DNA of 64,000 bases from Megaleporinus macrocephalus (lineage: Eukaryota > Chordata > Actinopteri > Characiformes > Anostomidae), in contig CM038704.1 in the NCBI GenBank assembly GCA_021613375.1, positions 3,666,905-3,730,904 of the forward strand, read 5' to 3'. A program made the translations under genes and the position numbers. Below, in pieces: positions 1 through 10,690 of this stretch; within the stretch, counting starts at the first letter, position 1; each line of letters begins with the position of its first letter. The notes below the pieces were generated by a model. It saw only the letters and a program-made list of their open reading frames with translations. It was not told where the DNA came from and searched no databases.

Positions 1-867
1 TGATTCAGTGGTGTATCCTGTTTACTGAAGTAGTCTAGTATCAGCATCTTATACCATCAGCTACTGAAACACCAACACATCACACATACCGTTCATTATA
101 TTTCAGTATATTTACTGTTTAAATGCTGAACTGAATGAATTATTTATAAACTTCTAATATTTTTTTTACTTACATTAATAAAAAAAACTGAATGCTTTTT
201 AAAAAGTGCATCTTAAAGTGTTTATTTATAGAGAAAGTTAATAAAACGTGTGTCTTCTTGTTAACTCAGGTTCCAGAACCGTTCCTGTTAAACACTCAGT
301 TTTCTCTGTTCACTTTTCTGTTTTCAGAGCTCCTTATTCTTTCTGACTCGCTTTAGTCTCCTCCTGCTGCTCCTCGCTTCGTACCTCGCCTGTGTGCACA
401 CCGCACGCCCCAGTGTGCACAGATCTGATTGGCTGAGGAGTCTTTGGTGATCTTACAGTGCACATGATTGGTCTCTGAGTTCACTGTGCCGTAAAGCCCT
501 TATACCGTAAAGACTAGAAAAGCTCTGCCTCTTTAAATAAACGCTGTCAACATTAAATAATTCTCAATAGTTTATCTCAATAGTCCACATTGGACAACAT
601 CTGGGTCTAGATCTGGACCGTGGTCCACCTATTAGTGACCTCTGCTCTATAGACTTGGTTTTACATCCAGTGAGTAAAGAGATTCTAATTCCCAGCCAGA
701 CTCACAGAGTACATAGACCAGACTGGACATTTCAGATGTAGTGCACGTTGGTACACTCTGTTCTGGAGCTCTATTTCATGCTAGAATGCTTCCTTCTAGG
801 GCGAGGCAGCTCTTCAGACTGATGGAGAATGTGTTGGGTGCGGTTCTGTATATCATCACTATAAGAA
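1..867. other. Unique AT-rich non-coding stretch
   Basis: No reading frame, repeat family or RNA gene recognised. Mostly AT-rich with a more GC-rich patch around 320-480 that contains an inverted CCAAT motif (GATTGGCTGAGG near 426). Nothing here supports a promoter call. Confidence 0.5.
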
Positions 868-1085
868 AGGAAGAAAACATGCTTCTCCATTTTTTGGTTG
901 ATTTTTATTTTTTGAGCTAATTTGAACACGACTGCTGCCGTTTACACTTTGAGAATGTTTCACGATGAAAGAACCAATAGAAATGCTCTGAAATAGCTTG
1001 GAAAAAATTCTGGTTCCATTGACTTCAAAGTGAAGATGGTTTTTGGCCTCTCCTGTAAAAGTTGAGATACTTGTGACCTTATGCT
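868..1085 (+). mobile_element. Short MITE-like repeat, family A, copy 1
   Basis: Shares an ordered series of words with at least six other places in the window: a CTCCATTTTT start, GAATGGACCAATAGAAATGCT-type centre, TTCTGGTTCCATTGACTT, then TTTTTGGCCTCTCCTGTAAA. Other copies lie at 1769, 4040, 6994, 18950, 29645 and 40388. The best-preserved copies begin and end with GCTGTCCAA in inverted orientation, so the family looks like a non-autonomous DNA transposon of about 230-245 bp. No coding capacity. This copy lacks clear ends. Superfamily is not assigned. Confidence 0.65.
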
Positions 1086-1467
1086 TAGTTTTCTATTGTT
1101 TCAATGAAAACGTTGTGACAACATAAATAAAACATCTTTTTAAGTGTGTAGTTCAAAATGTCAGCATAATTCAAGAGTTGAAGTTCAACAAAGTTGCTCA
1201 GAGTGGTTTGATGTGAAATCATGCATAGTAGTGGGATCAGGGGTCTCGCTGTCTAATAGCGGTGGGCGATATGACACTAATATTATATTGCAGTACCTTT
1301 TAATTCACAATAAATGAAACGCAAGAAATTTTTTTGTCTTTCTGAGATTTAATGAGTTGCCTGTAGTACAATAATAATTATACATCATCAATATCAGTCA
1401 AAGATTTGGACACACCTACCAGGTTTTTTTCATTTAGCATTCTTTGTTCTCGGTTCCAACCAATCAG

Positions 1468-1472
<5 letters not shown>

Positions 1473-1507
<35 letters not shown>

Positions 1508-1511
1508 ATAT
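1473..1511. repeat. (TA)n/(TG)n microsatellite
   Basis: About 14 TA dinucleotides followed by TGTGTGTATA. Small frames through it give Tyr-Ile runs that are repeat artefacts. Confidence 0.95.
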
Positions 1512-1768
1512 CGTCAAGCTCTGCGTCTTCTCCTGTCTGCCTCTGCTTTTGCTGTCACTCTCGTGTCATGTTCCGTGTGCTTCTGTTTGTTTTGCTTGTT
1601 TGCTCCTTCTTGTCTCCACTCAACTTGTCACGCCCCTCATCTGCTCCTAGTTTGCGTCTCCTCCCTGTCCCAGGTGTCCCTTGATCCCCTTGTGCTCATA
1701 TACCTCTGTGTTTGCTCCCTGTGTTTGTCTAGCATTGTTGCTCTGTTGTGATGTTGCTCCGTCTTTGT
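1512..1768. other. Unique pyrimidine-rich spacer
   Basis: CT-rich sequence between a microsatellite and a MITE. Overlapping short Cys/Leu-rich frames reflect the composition. No family recognised. Confidence 0.4.
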
Positions 1769-2012
1769 TGTACAGGCTGTCCAATGAAAAACATGCGTCT
1801 CCATTTTTGTCGATTTTGAGTTTTCTACATCATTTGAACACACCAATGGCCGTTTACATTGTGTGAAAATTTCAGGATGAATGGACCAATAGAAATGCTC
1901 CAAAATAGGTTGGATAAAATTCTGGTTCCATTGACTTCCATTGAAACTAAAGTATGTTTTTGGCCTCTCCTATAAAGTTGCAATTTTGGAGATCTTTGTT
2001 TATTATTGGACA
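1769..2012 (+). mobile_element. MITE family A, copy 2, with both ends
   Basis: The copy that best shows the family's ends: GCTGTCCAATGA at the left and TTATTGGACAGCGAGC at the right, which are inverted complements over about 12 bp. Internal words match copy 1 (GAATGGACCAATAGAAATGC, GGTTCCATTGACTTCCATTG, TTTGGCCTCTCCTATAAAG). It is a short non-coding DNA-transposon derivative. Confidence 0.65.
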
Positions 2013-3150
2013 GCGAGCCATTCCAGTCAGCTCCGCCGTGAACGAACCCAGCTTTCGTTTCCTGCACCTTTGACGCCAAACCCCTCTGAACACCTTTGTT
2101 TACGACTTAATGATTGAATTCCTTTGAGGAATCCCCCCCACCCCTCCACCCTCCGCCCCCTTTTAAGTTTCATCTGAGGTGCTCACTCATACGTGCCCAG
2201 CTCTTTGCGCTGCAGGCTCTGTTCTTGGCAGCCGTGTCCTCCAGAAGCCCTTAGACTGAGCGTCTTCTGGCTACGCCGTGTGCTTTTCAAAAGCCCTCAG
2301 CTTTTCTGTTTCATCTCCGTGTCTGTCGTCATTACTCGGCGTTTTCTTCATGAAAGAGAAAAGGCCGACTTCAGGGAGAGGTTCCCATGCGTGCGCCAAC
2401 GAGACGCCGTTCCGTCCATTCAGCACTCCAGGAGGTCGCAGAGAAGGTGAAGACGGAGGGTGATTACGGAGCACCGTCGCTCCAAATTCACCTCCGTATC
2501 ATATTAAACAGGCTGCTGCCGCGCTGGAGCCACTGGCTGCTTTGAAACAGTCCTCAGCCGCACAGCCAATTAATCTGAAGCGTCCACTGAAGGACAAACC
2601 TGAAAGTGAGGTCAGTGTTATCACACGTGTTCAGGGGCCTCATTGCCCAGTCCACTCCAGAAGGGGGAACGGAGGAGCTGTCTGTTCTGCTGGCAAGCCT
2701 GCCTCCAGCCCCTGTGGCAAACATACACCAGGGCCGGGCAATTACTGCACGGCTGTCTCCGCGTAGGGAAGTGTGTGGTATTAGAGAGCGGCGTGAAGTG
2801 GTGGACGCGTGGGTTTGCTGGGGAAACAAGCCCTGTGGCTGTTGTCTGAGTTTACTGCAGTGTTTCAGAGGGACAGCAGACATGGCCATTGCTGTTCTTT
2901 TATAGCTTCGCAGTTCATTACTGGATCCCGTATAAATGACCCTCTGGCTGATTTCCTTGCAGTCGTATTACGGGCAAGTCGTTTGAGGATAGTGCTTATA
3001 TTAAAGGATGGAGTGTTGCCTGACACAAGCCTGATCCACTTCCGATCATTTGTTTCTTTTCTTTGTGCTCTGCTTCATAAAGGTATCATAAGCTGACCGT
3101 TTAACTGCCCACCTATTCATATCTCACGGTGCTGCATGACAGTGGAAACT
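2013..3150. other. Unique moderately GC-rich stretch
   Basis: Non-repetitive sequence with a C-rich run around 2128-2162. Short frames exist on both strands but none shows domain-like sequence, and none is long enough to stand out from chance. No gene called. Confidence 0.4.
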
Positions 3151-3786
3151 GCACTACACCACCGTACTAACCACTACACCACCGTACTAACCACTACACC
3201 ACCGTACTAACCACTACACCACCGTACTAACCACTACACCACCGTACTAACCACTACACCACCATACTAACCACTACACCACCGTACTAACCACTACACC
3301 ACCATACTAACCACTACACCACCGTACTAACCACTACACCACCGTACTAACCACTACACCACCATACTAACCACTACACCACCGTACTAACCACTACACC
3401 ACCATACTAACCACTACACCACCGTACTAACCACTACACCACCATGCTAACCACTACACCACCATACTAACCACTACACCACCATACTAACCACTACACC
3501 ACCATACTAACCACTACACCACCGTACTAACCACTACACCACCATGCTAACCACTACACCACCATACTAACCACTACACCACTATACTAACCACTACACC
3601 ACCATACTAACCACTACACCACCATACTAACCACTACACCACCGTACTAACCACTACACCACCATACTAACCACTACACCACCGTACTAACCACTACACC
3701 ACCATACTAACCACTACACCACCGTACTAACCACTACACCACCATACTAACCACTACACCACCGTACTAACCACTACACCACTGTA
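3151..3786. repeat. 20-bp minisatellite, about 32 units
   Basis: Nearly perfect head-to-tail repeats of CCACTACACCACCGTACTAA. Variation is concentrated at two positions (CCGTACTAA, CCATACTAA, rarely CCATGCTAA), giving a readable variant code along the array. Every TACTAA unit followed by CC includes TACTAAC. Units are in perfect register with no spacer, so it is an expanded VNTR and not a CRISPR-like array. Confidence 0.97.
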
Positions 3787-4039
3787 TTCAAATCATGTGG
3801 GGAAATAAAGATCATTAAATATAAAGATAGACGGAGAGGATATAAAAAATATGCTGCCAAAGTACATTTCACTTGCAAGTCATGACTAGTGAAAAACAAA
3901 ACATATTCAACACTATAAAATATTAATATATTATAGAAATGTTATAGATGTAGGCTAGGTTGGTACATTAACGCATCATGTTTGCTTTATAACGGCAAAC
4001 CAGATATTCTATTGTTTTCACAACTATTTCCTGATATTG
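3787..4039. other. AT-rich unique spacer
   Basis: Very AT-rich sequence between the minisatellite and a MITE. Nothing recognised. Confidence 0.4.
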
Positions 4040-4272
4040 TGATTCAAAAAACAAGTATTTTCAAAATAGCAACTTTACAGGAGAGGCCAAAAACGGTCTT
4101 CACTTCCAATATAAGTCAATGGAACCGGAATTTTTTCCAAGCTATTTTGGAACGTTTCTATTGGTCCATTCTACCTGAAATTGTCCCACAGTGTAAAGCT
4201 GCAGCTGCTGCATTTAATTGATGTAGAAAAATAGAAACCAACAAAGATGGGCATGTCTTTTTATTGGACAGT
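4040..4272 (-). mobile_element. MITE family A, copy 3, inverted
   Basis: Reverse complement of copies 1 and 2: AACTTTACAGGAGAGGCCAA, then GTCAATGGAACCGGAATTTT, TTTCTATTGGTCCATTC, and the outer end TTATTGGACAGTGACGA. The left outer end is unclear. Confidence 0.65.
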
Positions 4273-4292
4273 GACGATACATAGTGATTATA

Positions 4293-4550
4293 CAGAGATG
4301 AGTCACATTATTATGACTTACTTTTGTCCTTGAACCAAATCGAGCATCTGGGGGACCACCTGGATGGTGGTGTTGGCTCTATGGATCCTCCCCCCACGCT
4401 CCCTCCAGCAGCTGTGGGATGCACTGCAGTCAGCATGATATCTCCAGATACCTGTGACCTCCTACCAGGACCTTATTGAGTCTCCCAATCTAGCTGCTGC
4501 TGATCACTCTGGATATTAGCCGGTGGTCATAATAATGTGACTCGACTGCG
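4293..4550 (+). pseudogene. Internally deleted Tc1-like element with transposase 3' end
   Basis: A 258-bp element with terminal inverted repeats of about 25 bp sharing GAGTCACATTATTATGAC, flanked by TA on both sides (4291-4292 and 4551-4552), as expected for Tc1/mariner integration. The interior reads as the C-terminal end of a Tc1-type transposase on the plus strand: a GDHLDGGVGSMDPP stretch in one frame and SLQQLWDALQSA followed by IPVTSYQDLIES in another. So it is frameshifted and carries only the tail of the gene. The same family is found in inverse orientation at 48.9 and 50.96-52.16 kb. Non-functional. Confidence 0.8.
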
Positions 4551-4552
4551 TA

Positions 4553-5264
4553 TATACATGAATATCACATCACATTATGCAAATGATTTGACTGAGTTAT
4601 CTTTGAGTGACCCGGCATTGGTTAATATTTATCATTACGTAGGTTGGATGGAGAAAAGCTGCACTGTGACTTCCCCACTGCCGAGACACTCGTTCCGAAT
4701 ATCCCCGGACATGTTTATCACGGCACTCTGAGGTGCGGAAGCCATAAACCGGAGATATGCTACTTATGTCACTTATATAAACATTAAAAGATGATCCTCT
4801 TCTAATCTCCTTTAAAAGCTCGGGGTGTGTTTGCGGCGTTGTTATTTATGAGGCTGATGTTTCTAATGGAAGCGGCTGCATCTGAAGCTGTTATGATATA
4901 ACGATACCTCCAGAAGGGTATCCAATAAACCAACCCCCCACCAAACCGCCCCACCCCAGGACGTCTAGCAGTTTATGGAGCTTGTCTACAAAAAATAAAT
5001 AAATAAAAATCCCTGCCAGTGTGCTTTTAACCTGAGATATGTGGGGTACCAGTGAAACAGGAGGAGCTCAGCTTCGGTGTTCTTGTCTGACACCTTCATC
5101 TGTCTCAGCGTGGTATCTCGGCGGGGCAGCGGGGCTCAGACGCAGGCTGCATGGGGCGTGTAATGCTGGTGAAACGTTGAGGTGCAGACCTCTGATATGG
5201 ATATGATTTCTGTGAAGTTGGCCTAGACGTGAAACATGAATCTTGAGACTTAGATACAGTTTAT
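4553..5264. other. Unique spacer
   Basis: No repeat family or coding sequence recognised. Contains an A-rich run (AATAAATAAATAAAAA) near 4994. Confidence 0.4.
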
Positions 5265-5291
5265 ATGTGTGTGTGTGTATATATATATATA
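5265..5291. repeat. (TG)n(TA)n microsatellite
   Basis: About six TG followed by seven TA units, directly abutting the Tc1-type element that follows, whose TA target lies in the tract. Confidence 0.9.
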
Positions 5292-5311
5292 CAGTTAGGC
5301 CCAGAAATACT

Positions 5312-5392
5312 GTTTTCACACCTGCCAAAACGAACCGCACCAAACGAACCAGAGTCCGTTTTAACCGGACTAACTAGTGCTGGTGTGAAAAC
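5312..5392. mobile_element. 81-bp foldback element nested in the Tc1-type element
   Basis: Begins GTTTTCACACC and ends GGTGTGAAAAC, an exact 11-bp inverted pair, with an 81-bp span. The sequence lies just inside the left TIR of the larger element, so it is a later insertion or part of an expanded subterminal region. The right end continues ACCCTTA, as in fish DNA transposons ending TAAGGGTGTTTTCACACC, which favours insertion. Confidence 0.55.
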
Positions 5393-5433
5393 ACCCTTAC
5401 ATACTGATACCCCTACTTCCTGGAGAGTGTTCT

Positions 5434-5664
5434 TCACTTGGGTGGATGTTGTGAAGTAGTCTTCCGTAGCTGTCCAGACCTTTTTGAATTCCCGAACTCA
5501 CCAGTGCACTCTTTTTTTCCCAGAACTGGTAATTTGGCCTCTCCTAACATTTCCGCTATCTCACTGATGGACAGATGATGGCCTGTTTCACTTCCATTGA
5601 GAGCTCCACTGACCGCATGTTGTGGGTTCACAGCAACAGCTTCCAAGGCCAAACCTGGAATCAA
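5434..5664 (-). pseudogene. Tc1-like transposase N-terminal fragment
   Basis: The minus-strand frame includes HHLSISEIAEMLGEAKL and then TGEFGNSKRSGQLRKTTSQ. This matches the layout of the N-terminal helix-turn-helix DNA-binding region of Tc1-type transposases (a short SISEIAxxLG helix, then a basic RSGRPRKTT linker). No catalytic DDE part follows. It lies inside the TIR-bounded element 5292-5950 and is a relic of that element's own gene. No function is expected. Confidence 0.7.
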
Positions 5665-5952
5665 CTCAACAAACCTTTTACCTGCTTAACTGATGTTGGA
5701 ATAACGAGGGAAAGGCCCATGCAGCCCATGAAATAGCTATTGAGATAATCGTCCAATTACTTTTGGTGAAAAAGTGGCAGCTACATATTAAAGAGTTGCC
5801 ATTCCTAAACCCTTCCTTCAATTAGGATAAGTACCCTCAAATTAAAGCTGAGAGTCTGCACTCGAAGCCCATACTGATTATATAACAGGATCTTCAACAT
5901 CTAAAATGCCGAAACTCGTGTGACTGTCCAAATATTTCTGGGCCTAACTGTA

Positions 5953-6475
5953 TATGCTTGCGGTGAGATGAATAAAACCATGCATGAAGACTAGCACCAT
6001 AACTATGATGAATGATTTGAAGGGGCAGTGGTGTCGCAGCTTCAGTCCTGCACCCTCTCATTGAAGACGATGCGTTTTTTGGGGGTACGGGCGAAGTTGG
6101 GGGTATAGGACCCCCCCAGAGAGTGAGCAGAGAGAAGGAAAGGATGGGGTAAGAAAGGATGAAGGAGGATGGATGTGACAGCCATGGGGACCTAAAAGTT
6201 CACAGCAGTGAAAGGCTCTTTGTGCTTTGGGACGTGATATGAAACATGCAGGGGTTTCCCGTTGGCCTCAGCTCTGTAAACACGAATATACCATTCAGCA
6301 ATACTTCCACAGCGTTCGGAGCCCTGGAAAGGCAAACTAAATAAAAACAAAAAAACAAAAATAAAAATTTTGGCATATTTCTGCAAAATCCATCAGAAAC
6401 TAATTGGTTTGAAACTAAAACTGTTGTATTTTGGTTTCTAGACAGATACTACCTAAAACCACCAAATATGACCTA
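5953..6475. other. Unique spacer
   Basis: No repeat or coding sequence recognised. Includes a short GGGGG tract and a purine-rich patch at 6114-6175. Confidence 0.35.
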
Positions 6476-6990
6476 TACTACTGCTCAAAAGTTTGGGATC
6501 CCAGTGAAATGTTCTTGTTTTAATGGAGTATCTTCTTCCTTAACACAACACTGACGGGTCTCTAAAGAAAGTTGTTTCTTTCTGGTCATTGTGAGTCAGT
6601 CAGCAAGTCATCAACTGCTGATCTTCAGATACTAAACTAACCTAGAATGTTGTTCCCTTTTATACTCACTTATTAGTAGAATGTTTTTCAGCTGTGATCA
6701 CAATTGAGCAAGAGTGTCCTAACAACCAATTAGTCCAATAACATCCTTAACTTGGATTGGTGGTCGTACCAGGAGATTTAGACAGAGGACTGAGAATTAC
6801 TGATAATAGAACTATATGTAAAAAAAAAGCCTCTATACAAAAATAGACTTTAAAACAAACATTTTTATTCTTTAAAAATCATCTGATACACTTACATTAA
6901 TTGTGAAATGAACAATATTGTTTGTGAATTGCATGAAAATTGTATGAAATGAAATTCTAAAGTGATCCTAAACCTTTGAGCGGTAGTGTA
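6476..6990. mobile_element. Tc1-type MITE, family G, copy 1
   Basis: Left end TACTACTGCTCAAAAGTTT and right end AAACCTTTGAGCGGTAGTG form imperfect inverted repeats and TA flanks each side. The family resembles fish Tc1-like elements ending CACTACCGCTCAAAAGTTTGG. About 510 bp with no transposase frame. A second copy, very similar along its length, lies at 39238-39740 in the same orientation. Confidence 0.85.
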
Positions 6991-6993
6991 TAT

Positions 6994-7225
6994 ATCGTCG
7001 CTGTCCATAGAAAAAAAAATCACCATTTTTGATGATATTTATTTTGCTGCATTGTTTGAATACAGCAGCTGCTATTTACGTTGTATGGGAATGTTATGAT
7101 GAATGGACCAATAGAAATGCTCTGAAATAGCTTGGAAAACATTCTGGTTCCATTGACTTGCATTGAAAGTAAAGGCAGTTTTTTGCCTCTCCTGTAAAGT
7201 CGCCGTTCAGGAGATACTTAGTATT
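6994..7225 (+). mobile_element. MITE family A, copy 4
   Basis: Starts GTCGCTGTCCATAGAAAAAA only a few bases after the right TIR of the preceding family-G element, then carries the standard family-A words (GAATGGACCAATAGAAATGC, TTCTGGTTCCATTGACTTGC, TTGCCTCTCCTGTAAAG). Confidence 0.65.
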
Positions 7226-7957
7226 GATGATGGTAACACAGGGGAAAATAAACCAAACAGACTACACGTAAGGCCAAACCCTGAGCTCAGAACAGCGCCT
7301 CAGGCATCATGCAGTCTATTTGTTAACATGTTATGCAGTACATTTCTGTGACAGAGCTCTGTTAAAAAGCTCATATCGTGGAATTCTGTCCTGATATTTT
7401 TGAAGTAAAAGGTTAATACTAGTACATAAACATTATTAAAGGCTCAAAACAGACCATGTTGCTTAACCTGCCTTGAACGGTTGCACATGATTGCCTACAT
7501 TCTAGACCAGGTTACCTACCATGGAGCTCCTGCTGTCCAGTGCTTTGTGGAAAGCTTTGCCCACACGATGCTGACCCTCCAGAAGGTCTTGCTTGTTTAC
7601 TTAATCACAGGCGTTTTCTTTTCCTGCCTCACAAACACTGAGCTGGATCTCGCTGCTATGGGACTCTAACAGTTTTCTTTCTTTTTCTCTACATTCAATA
7701 TTAAATATAGCTATAAATCTTTAAGTCTGAAGTCTTTCTGAATTTTTTTGTACTTGTTTTGCTGCCCGGTGTTGATCTGACCAGTCATGGTGGGTGCTGG
7801 GTTCATTTCCCAAATATCAAACTACATAGTCCATTAAAGATACTGCTCATTGACAGTAACACAGTTTTATCTGCTGCTCCTTTGTGGAGGTAAACATGCT
7901 GGAGAGGAGGTAGAAAGTTGAAGTTGTCTAATTAGTTAAGCTTGGGAAACATATAAC
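7226..7957. other. Unique spacer
   Basis: A 62-codon frame at 7481-7669 (+) is open but has no recognisable domain and lies in otherwise AT-rich DNA. I do not call it. Nothing else recognised. Confidence 0.4.
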
Positions 7958-8861
7958 TAGAGATGGACCCATCAGCGTTTTTTAGGCCGATTCCACCTTT
8001 CAGCACGACCGGCCGATAGGACAGGGTATACGCCACAGTAGGGCTACATGGAGTTATTTTAGAGCAAGCAAGTCACGAAACATGGTCTAAACTGATTATT
8101 ACCATTTTTAACGAGCTCATATGAAACAGCATAATATTTTTAACTAAATTAACAGTAAATAAACAAAATAAATCAAACAAATATCCCCAATACTGCAATC
8201 ATTACATTTAGACCCTTAATTTAAAACAAAAAAGCTAATTAAATAAATGCAGTCAAAACTGCAGTCATTAAACGCAGACTCTGTTATTTTAAACTAAAAC
8301 TGTAATCATTAAATGTAGAATATTAAATTTCTGCTGCTGTTCTGTTCGTACCGGTCAGATCTGGTCTGTATGGTGTTCTGGGTTATTTGTTTTGTGTTAG
8401 CTGTGTGTGTTCTAGCTCTGCTGTTTACTGATACTCACTGTATTCAGCTGCATGCAGTACTGTATCTGATTAGTAGTTAAATGTCTTTGTCTTGGTTCCT
8501 CAACGAGACACACTGATTTTATAAATTTAAAAACGTCCTGGATGAGTCTGTCACGTACGGTAAACACTGCCAGATGGACATGTTTACTTTCAGCGCCTTT
8601 TTTTCTCCTGCTTTAGTCAGTCTGTGGAAAATGAAAGGATATGTATTTCCACCTAGTGGTTCAGATAGGAATTGCAGGGAGGGGGTTCTCCTCTTCTTGG
8701 ATGAAACGCTAGCTGTAAATACTGAAATTAGGCTCATTTGTTTCACGCCATCGATCGGCTCTCAGGATCGGCTAAACTGGAGAAATATCGGCCGATCACT
8801 GATCACATATTTTGATTAAAAATTGGCCGATACCGATACATAGCCGATTGATCCTTCCATA
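7958..8861. mobile_element. hAT-like non-autonomous element, copy 1
   Basis: Left end TAGAGATGGACCCATCAG and right end GATTGATCCTTCCATA are imperfect inverted complements. Both subterminal regions carry CGGCCGAT-type words (ACCGGCCGATAGG; ATCGGCCGATCACTGATC). A second copy, truncated by a TA tract, starts at 37599 with TAGAGATGGACCGATC. Ends of the TAGGGATGCACCGAT kind are typical of fish hAT-type elements, but no 8-bp target duplication is visible, so superfamily is tentative. No transposase frame in the 904 bp. Confidence 0.6.
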
Positions 8862-9170
8862 ACACAGCAGTGTTAGACTTTTTCTGCTACACAAAATATT
8901 ATTGCAAGGTTGGCAGTTTTGTGATGTCATGGAGAACAAGTCGTTTACGTACATCTGCTTATTCGGCCTACAGCAGTTAAGCCCCGCGCAAGTTCTGAGC
9001 AGCCCGGACTGAGCAGCCAATCAAAAATCAATATGTGAGAAATTGAACTATGACGGGTTTTGGTGCAAGTAGGCCTCAAGAAAGTGATACTGTACTGTCC
9101 TGCAAACGAATTAGACGTCTGGTTCCAATCACCACCATTGTGAATACGACAGCCACTCTGATTGACATCT
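8862..9170. repeat. Dispersed repeat, family E, copy 1
   Basis: Shares the ordered words GCAAGGTTGGCAGTTTTGTGATGTCAT, then CCTACAGCAGTTAAGCCCC, then AGCCAATC with 12030-12310, and a shorter part with 11621-11725. Both long copies leave related minus-strand frames (a GLNCCRPN word in each), which is shared repeat ancestry and not evidence of a protein. It is wedged between two TIR elements. Confidence 0.55.
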
Positions 9171-10349
9171 TTAAGGGAACCCCGGCTGGGAACACATATA
9201 AGCCTTAATATGTTGTAATGACTCTAAATTATTAAGACACGTTATAAAAAATCACAAAAAGTATCAGATTTATTAGATTTTGTGTAAAATCCGCTGCACG
9301 TTGGTCTCCATTCTTGTATCTACTGACGTGATCAGCGGGTAGTGACATCACATGTTTACAGTAACCAGCCGTCACGCTGGAGCACAGCTAGCTACTAAAC
9401 ATGCTACTGTTCAGTCTTTACAGTTTGAGCTAAAACTCAACATTTCTGACATCAGCGGTGACATCACACACCACGTTAGTGTAAATGGTGAACAGAGAGT
9501 GTGGAGGAGAGAGTGACACAGTGCTGGAGTTGTTGTGAAGCTGTGTGTTGGTGTTGACGGAGAAGGAGAGTGTCTGTTAAAGGAGCTCCGCTTTCTAGCA
9601 GGAAACATTCACGCTCAGTAAACAGCTAGATACACTGAACGGGAGTGTCTCTGAGCTTCACACTCCTTTATTAGTGAAGTAGTATGTTCACTACTAAGAC
9701 TGAACTTTCACTTTCAGGATCCACAAACGAGGAGAAGCAGCTGACGCTAACGCTAAACGTTCTCAGGAGAGAGTCCAGCGCATGTTCACGTTCACGGTTC
9801 TTCTCGCGGTTCTCCATAATCTGGAGCTTTTGGACTTCCTGTGTGGGGAAACTGTGGCTCTGCATTGTGTTTTAGTCTCCGCTTAAAACCAACAGCCTCC
9901 GTCAAGTCTCTCACCAGTGGTGGTCTACTGAACCACTCACACTCATCCAGACTGAAGTGAGGAGAGCAGAGCGGGGGTCTTTGGTTAGCTGTGTTGGTCC
10001 ACACGCTGCTTCACTAACTATTCTCCTTGTTTATGTTTGTGAAGCTGTTTAGACTAATATCAGTCTTCACACTGCCTTTCACTGAAACATCATCAATAAC
10101 ACAATGTACATGGTTTTCTTTAAGCTAGGTTAGTAACTAACACTCACTCCTTCACACCACAGTCCAGTTTAGACCTGAAACCATCTGACCTCATCTACCC
10201 AGCAGGCATTGCACGTAATATTTAGAATAAAATTGTTAGTTTATAAATAAATCTGTTACTTTTGTGATTTTTTATAATGTGTCTTAATAATTTAGAGTCA
10301 TTACACCATATTAAGGCTTACAAGTGTTACCAGCCAGGGTTCCCTTTAA
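9171..10349. mobile_element. Element with about 105-bp terminal inverted repeats
   Basis: Sequence 9171-9275 and the reverse complement of 10247-10349 agree along nearly their whole length. Shared blocks include AAGCCTTAATATG, GTAATGACTCTAAATTATTA and TATAAAAAATCACAAAA. The ends read TTAAGGGAACCC and GGGTTCCCTTTAA, so TTAA borders both, which fits a piggyBac-type target but is not proof. The interior, about 970 bp, has no long reading frame and no recognised transposase, so it is non-autonomous. Confidence 0.8.
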
Positions 10350-10690
10350 CCTTTGACTTATGCTGAGATTTTGAAAGGTTCCCTTTCATGTACATGTTCT
10401 CCTCCACTAGAGAATTTATTCGCAACACATTCAAAACCCCTAATTCCTGACAGATTGTGTGCACAGGGCTGGTAATGAACAACAAATTGTGGCATTTCCT
10501 ATTGCATATTGTGAGCAGACACCCAATGACTCTCTGCAAAGCCCATCTGTACAACAAACAGAGGAAAAAAAACAAAAACATAAGTGCGTGCCAGGTGCTC
10601 TATCGCAACTACCCATGTGGGAGAGCCATTTGGTTTCATGCTCTGCCTATTTGCTTCCCCTCCTTTGGTTTGTAACGGGAGCGGTACCCT
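10350..10690. other. Unique spacer
   Basis: Non-repetitive. Part of a 142-codon plus frame (10459-10887) lies here, but its sequence shows no domain and it spans a compositional boundary. Not called. Confidence 0.35.

Larger units (their letters stand above)
5292..5950. mobile_element. Tc1/mariner-type element with perfect 18-bp TIRs
   Basis: CAGTTAGGCCCAGAAATA at 5292-5309 is the exact inverted complement of 5933-5950, and TA flanks both ends. The end sequence and the internal words CAATTACTTTTGG and CCCTCAAATTAAAGCTGAGA match what I know of a common fish Tc1-like family (ends of the CAGTTAGGTCCATAAATA type). The element is 659 bp, too short for an intact transposase, and keeps part of the N-terminal coding region in inverse orientation. 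A smaller foldback element is nested near its left end. Confidence 0.85.

Noticed and set aside
3151..3786. CRISPR-like array
   Set aside because: Units are contiguous with no unique spacers, and the surrounding DNA is a vertebrate-type genome. It is a minisatellite. The same holds for 58411-59066.
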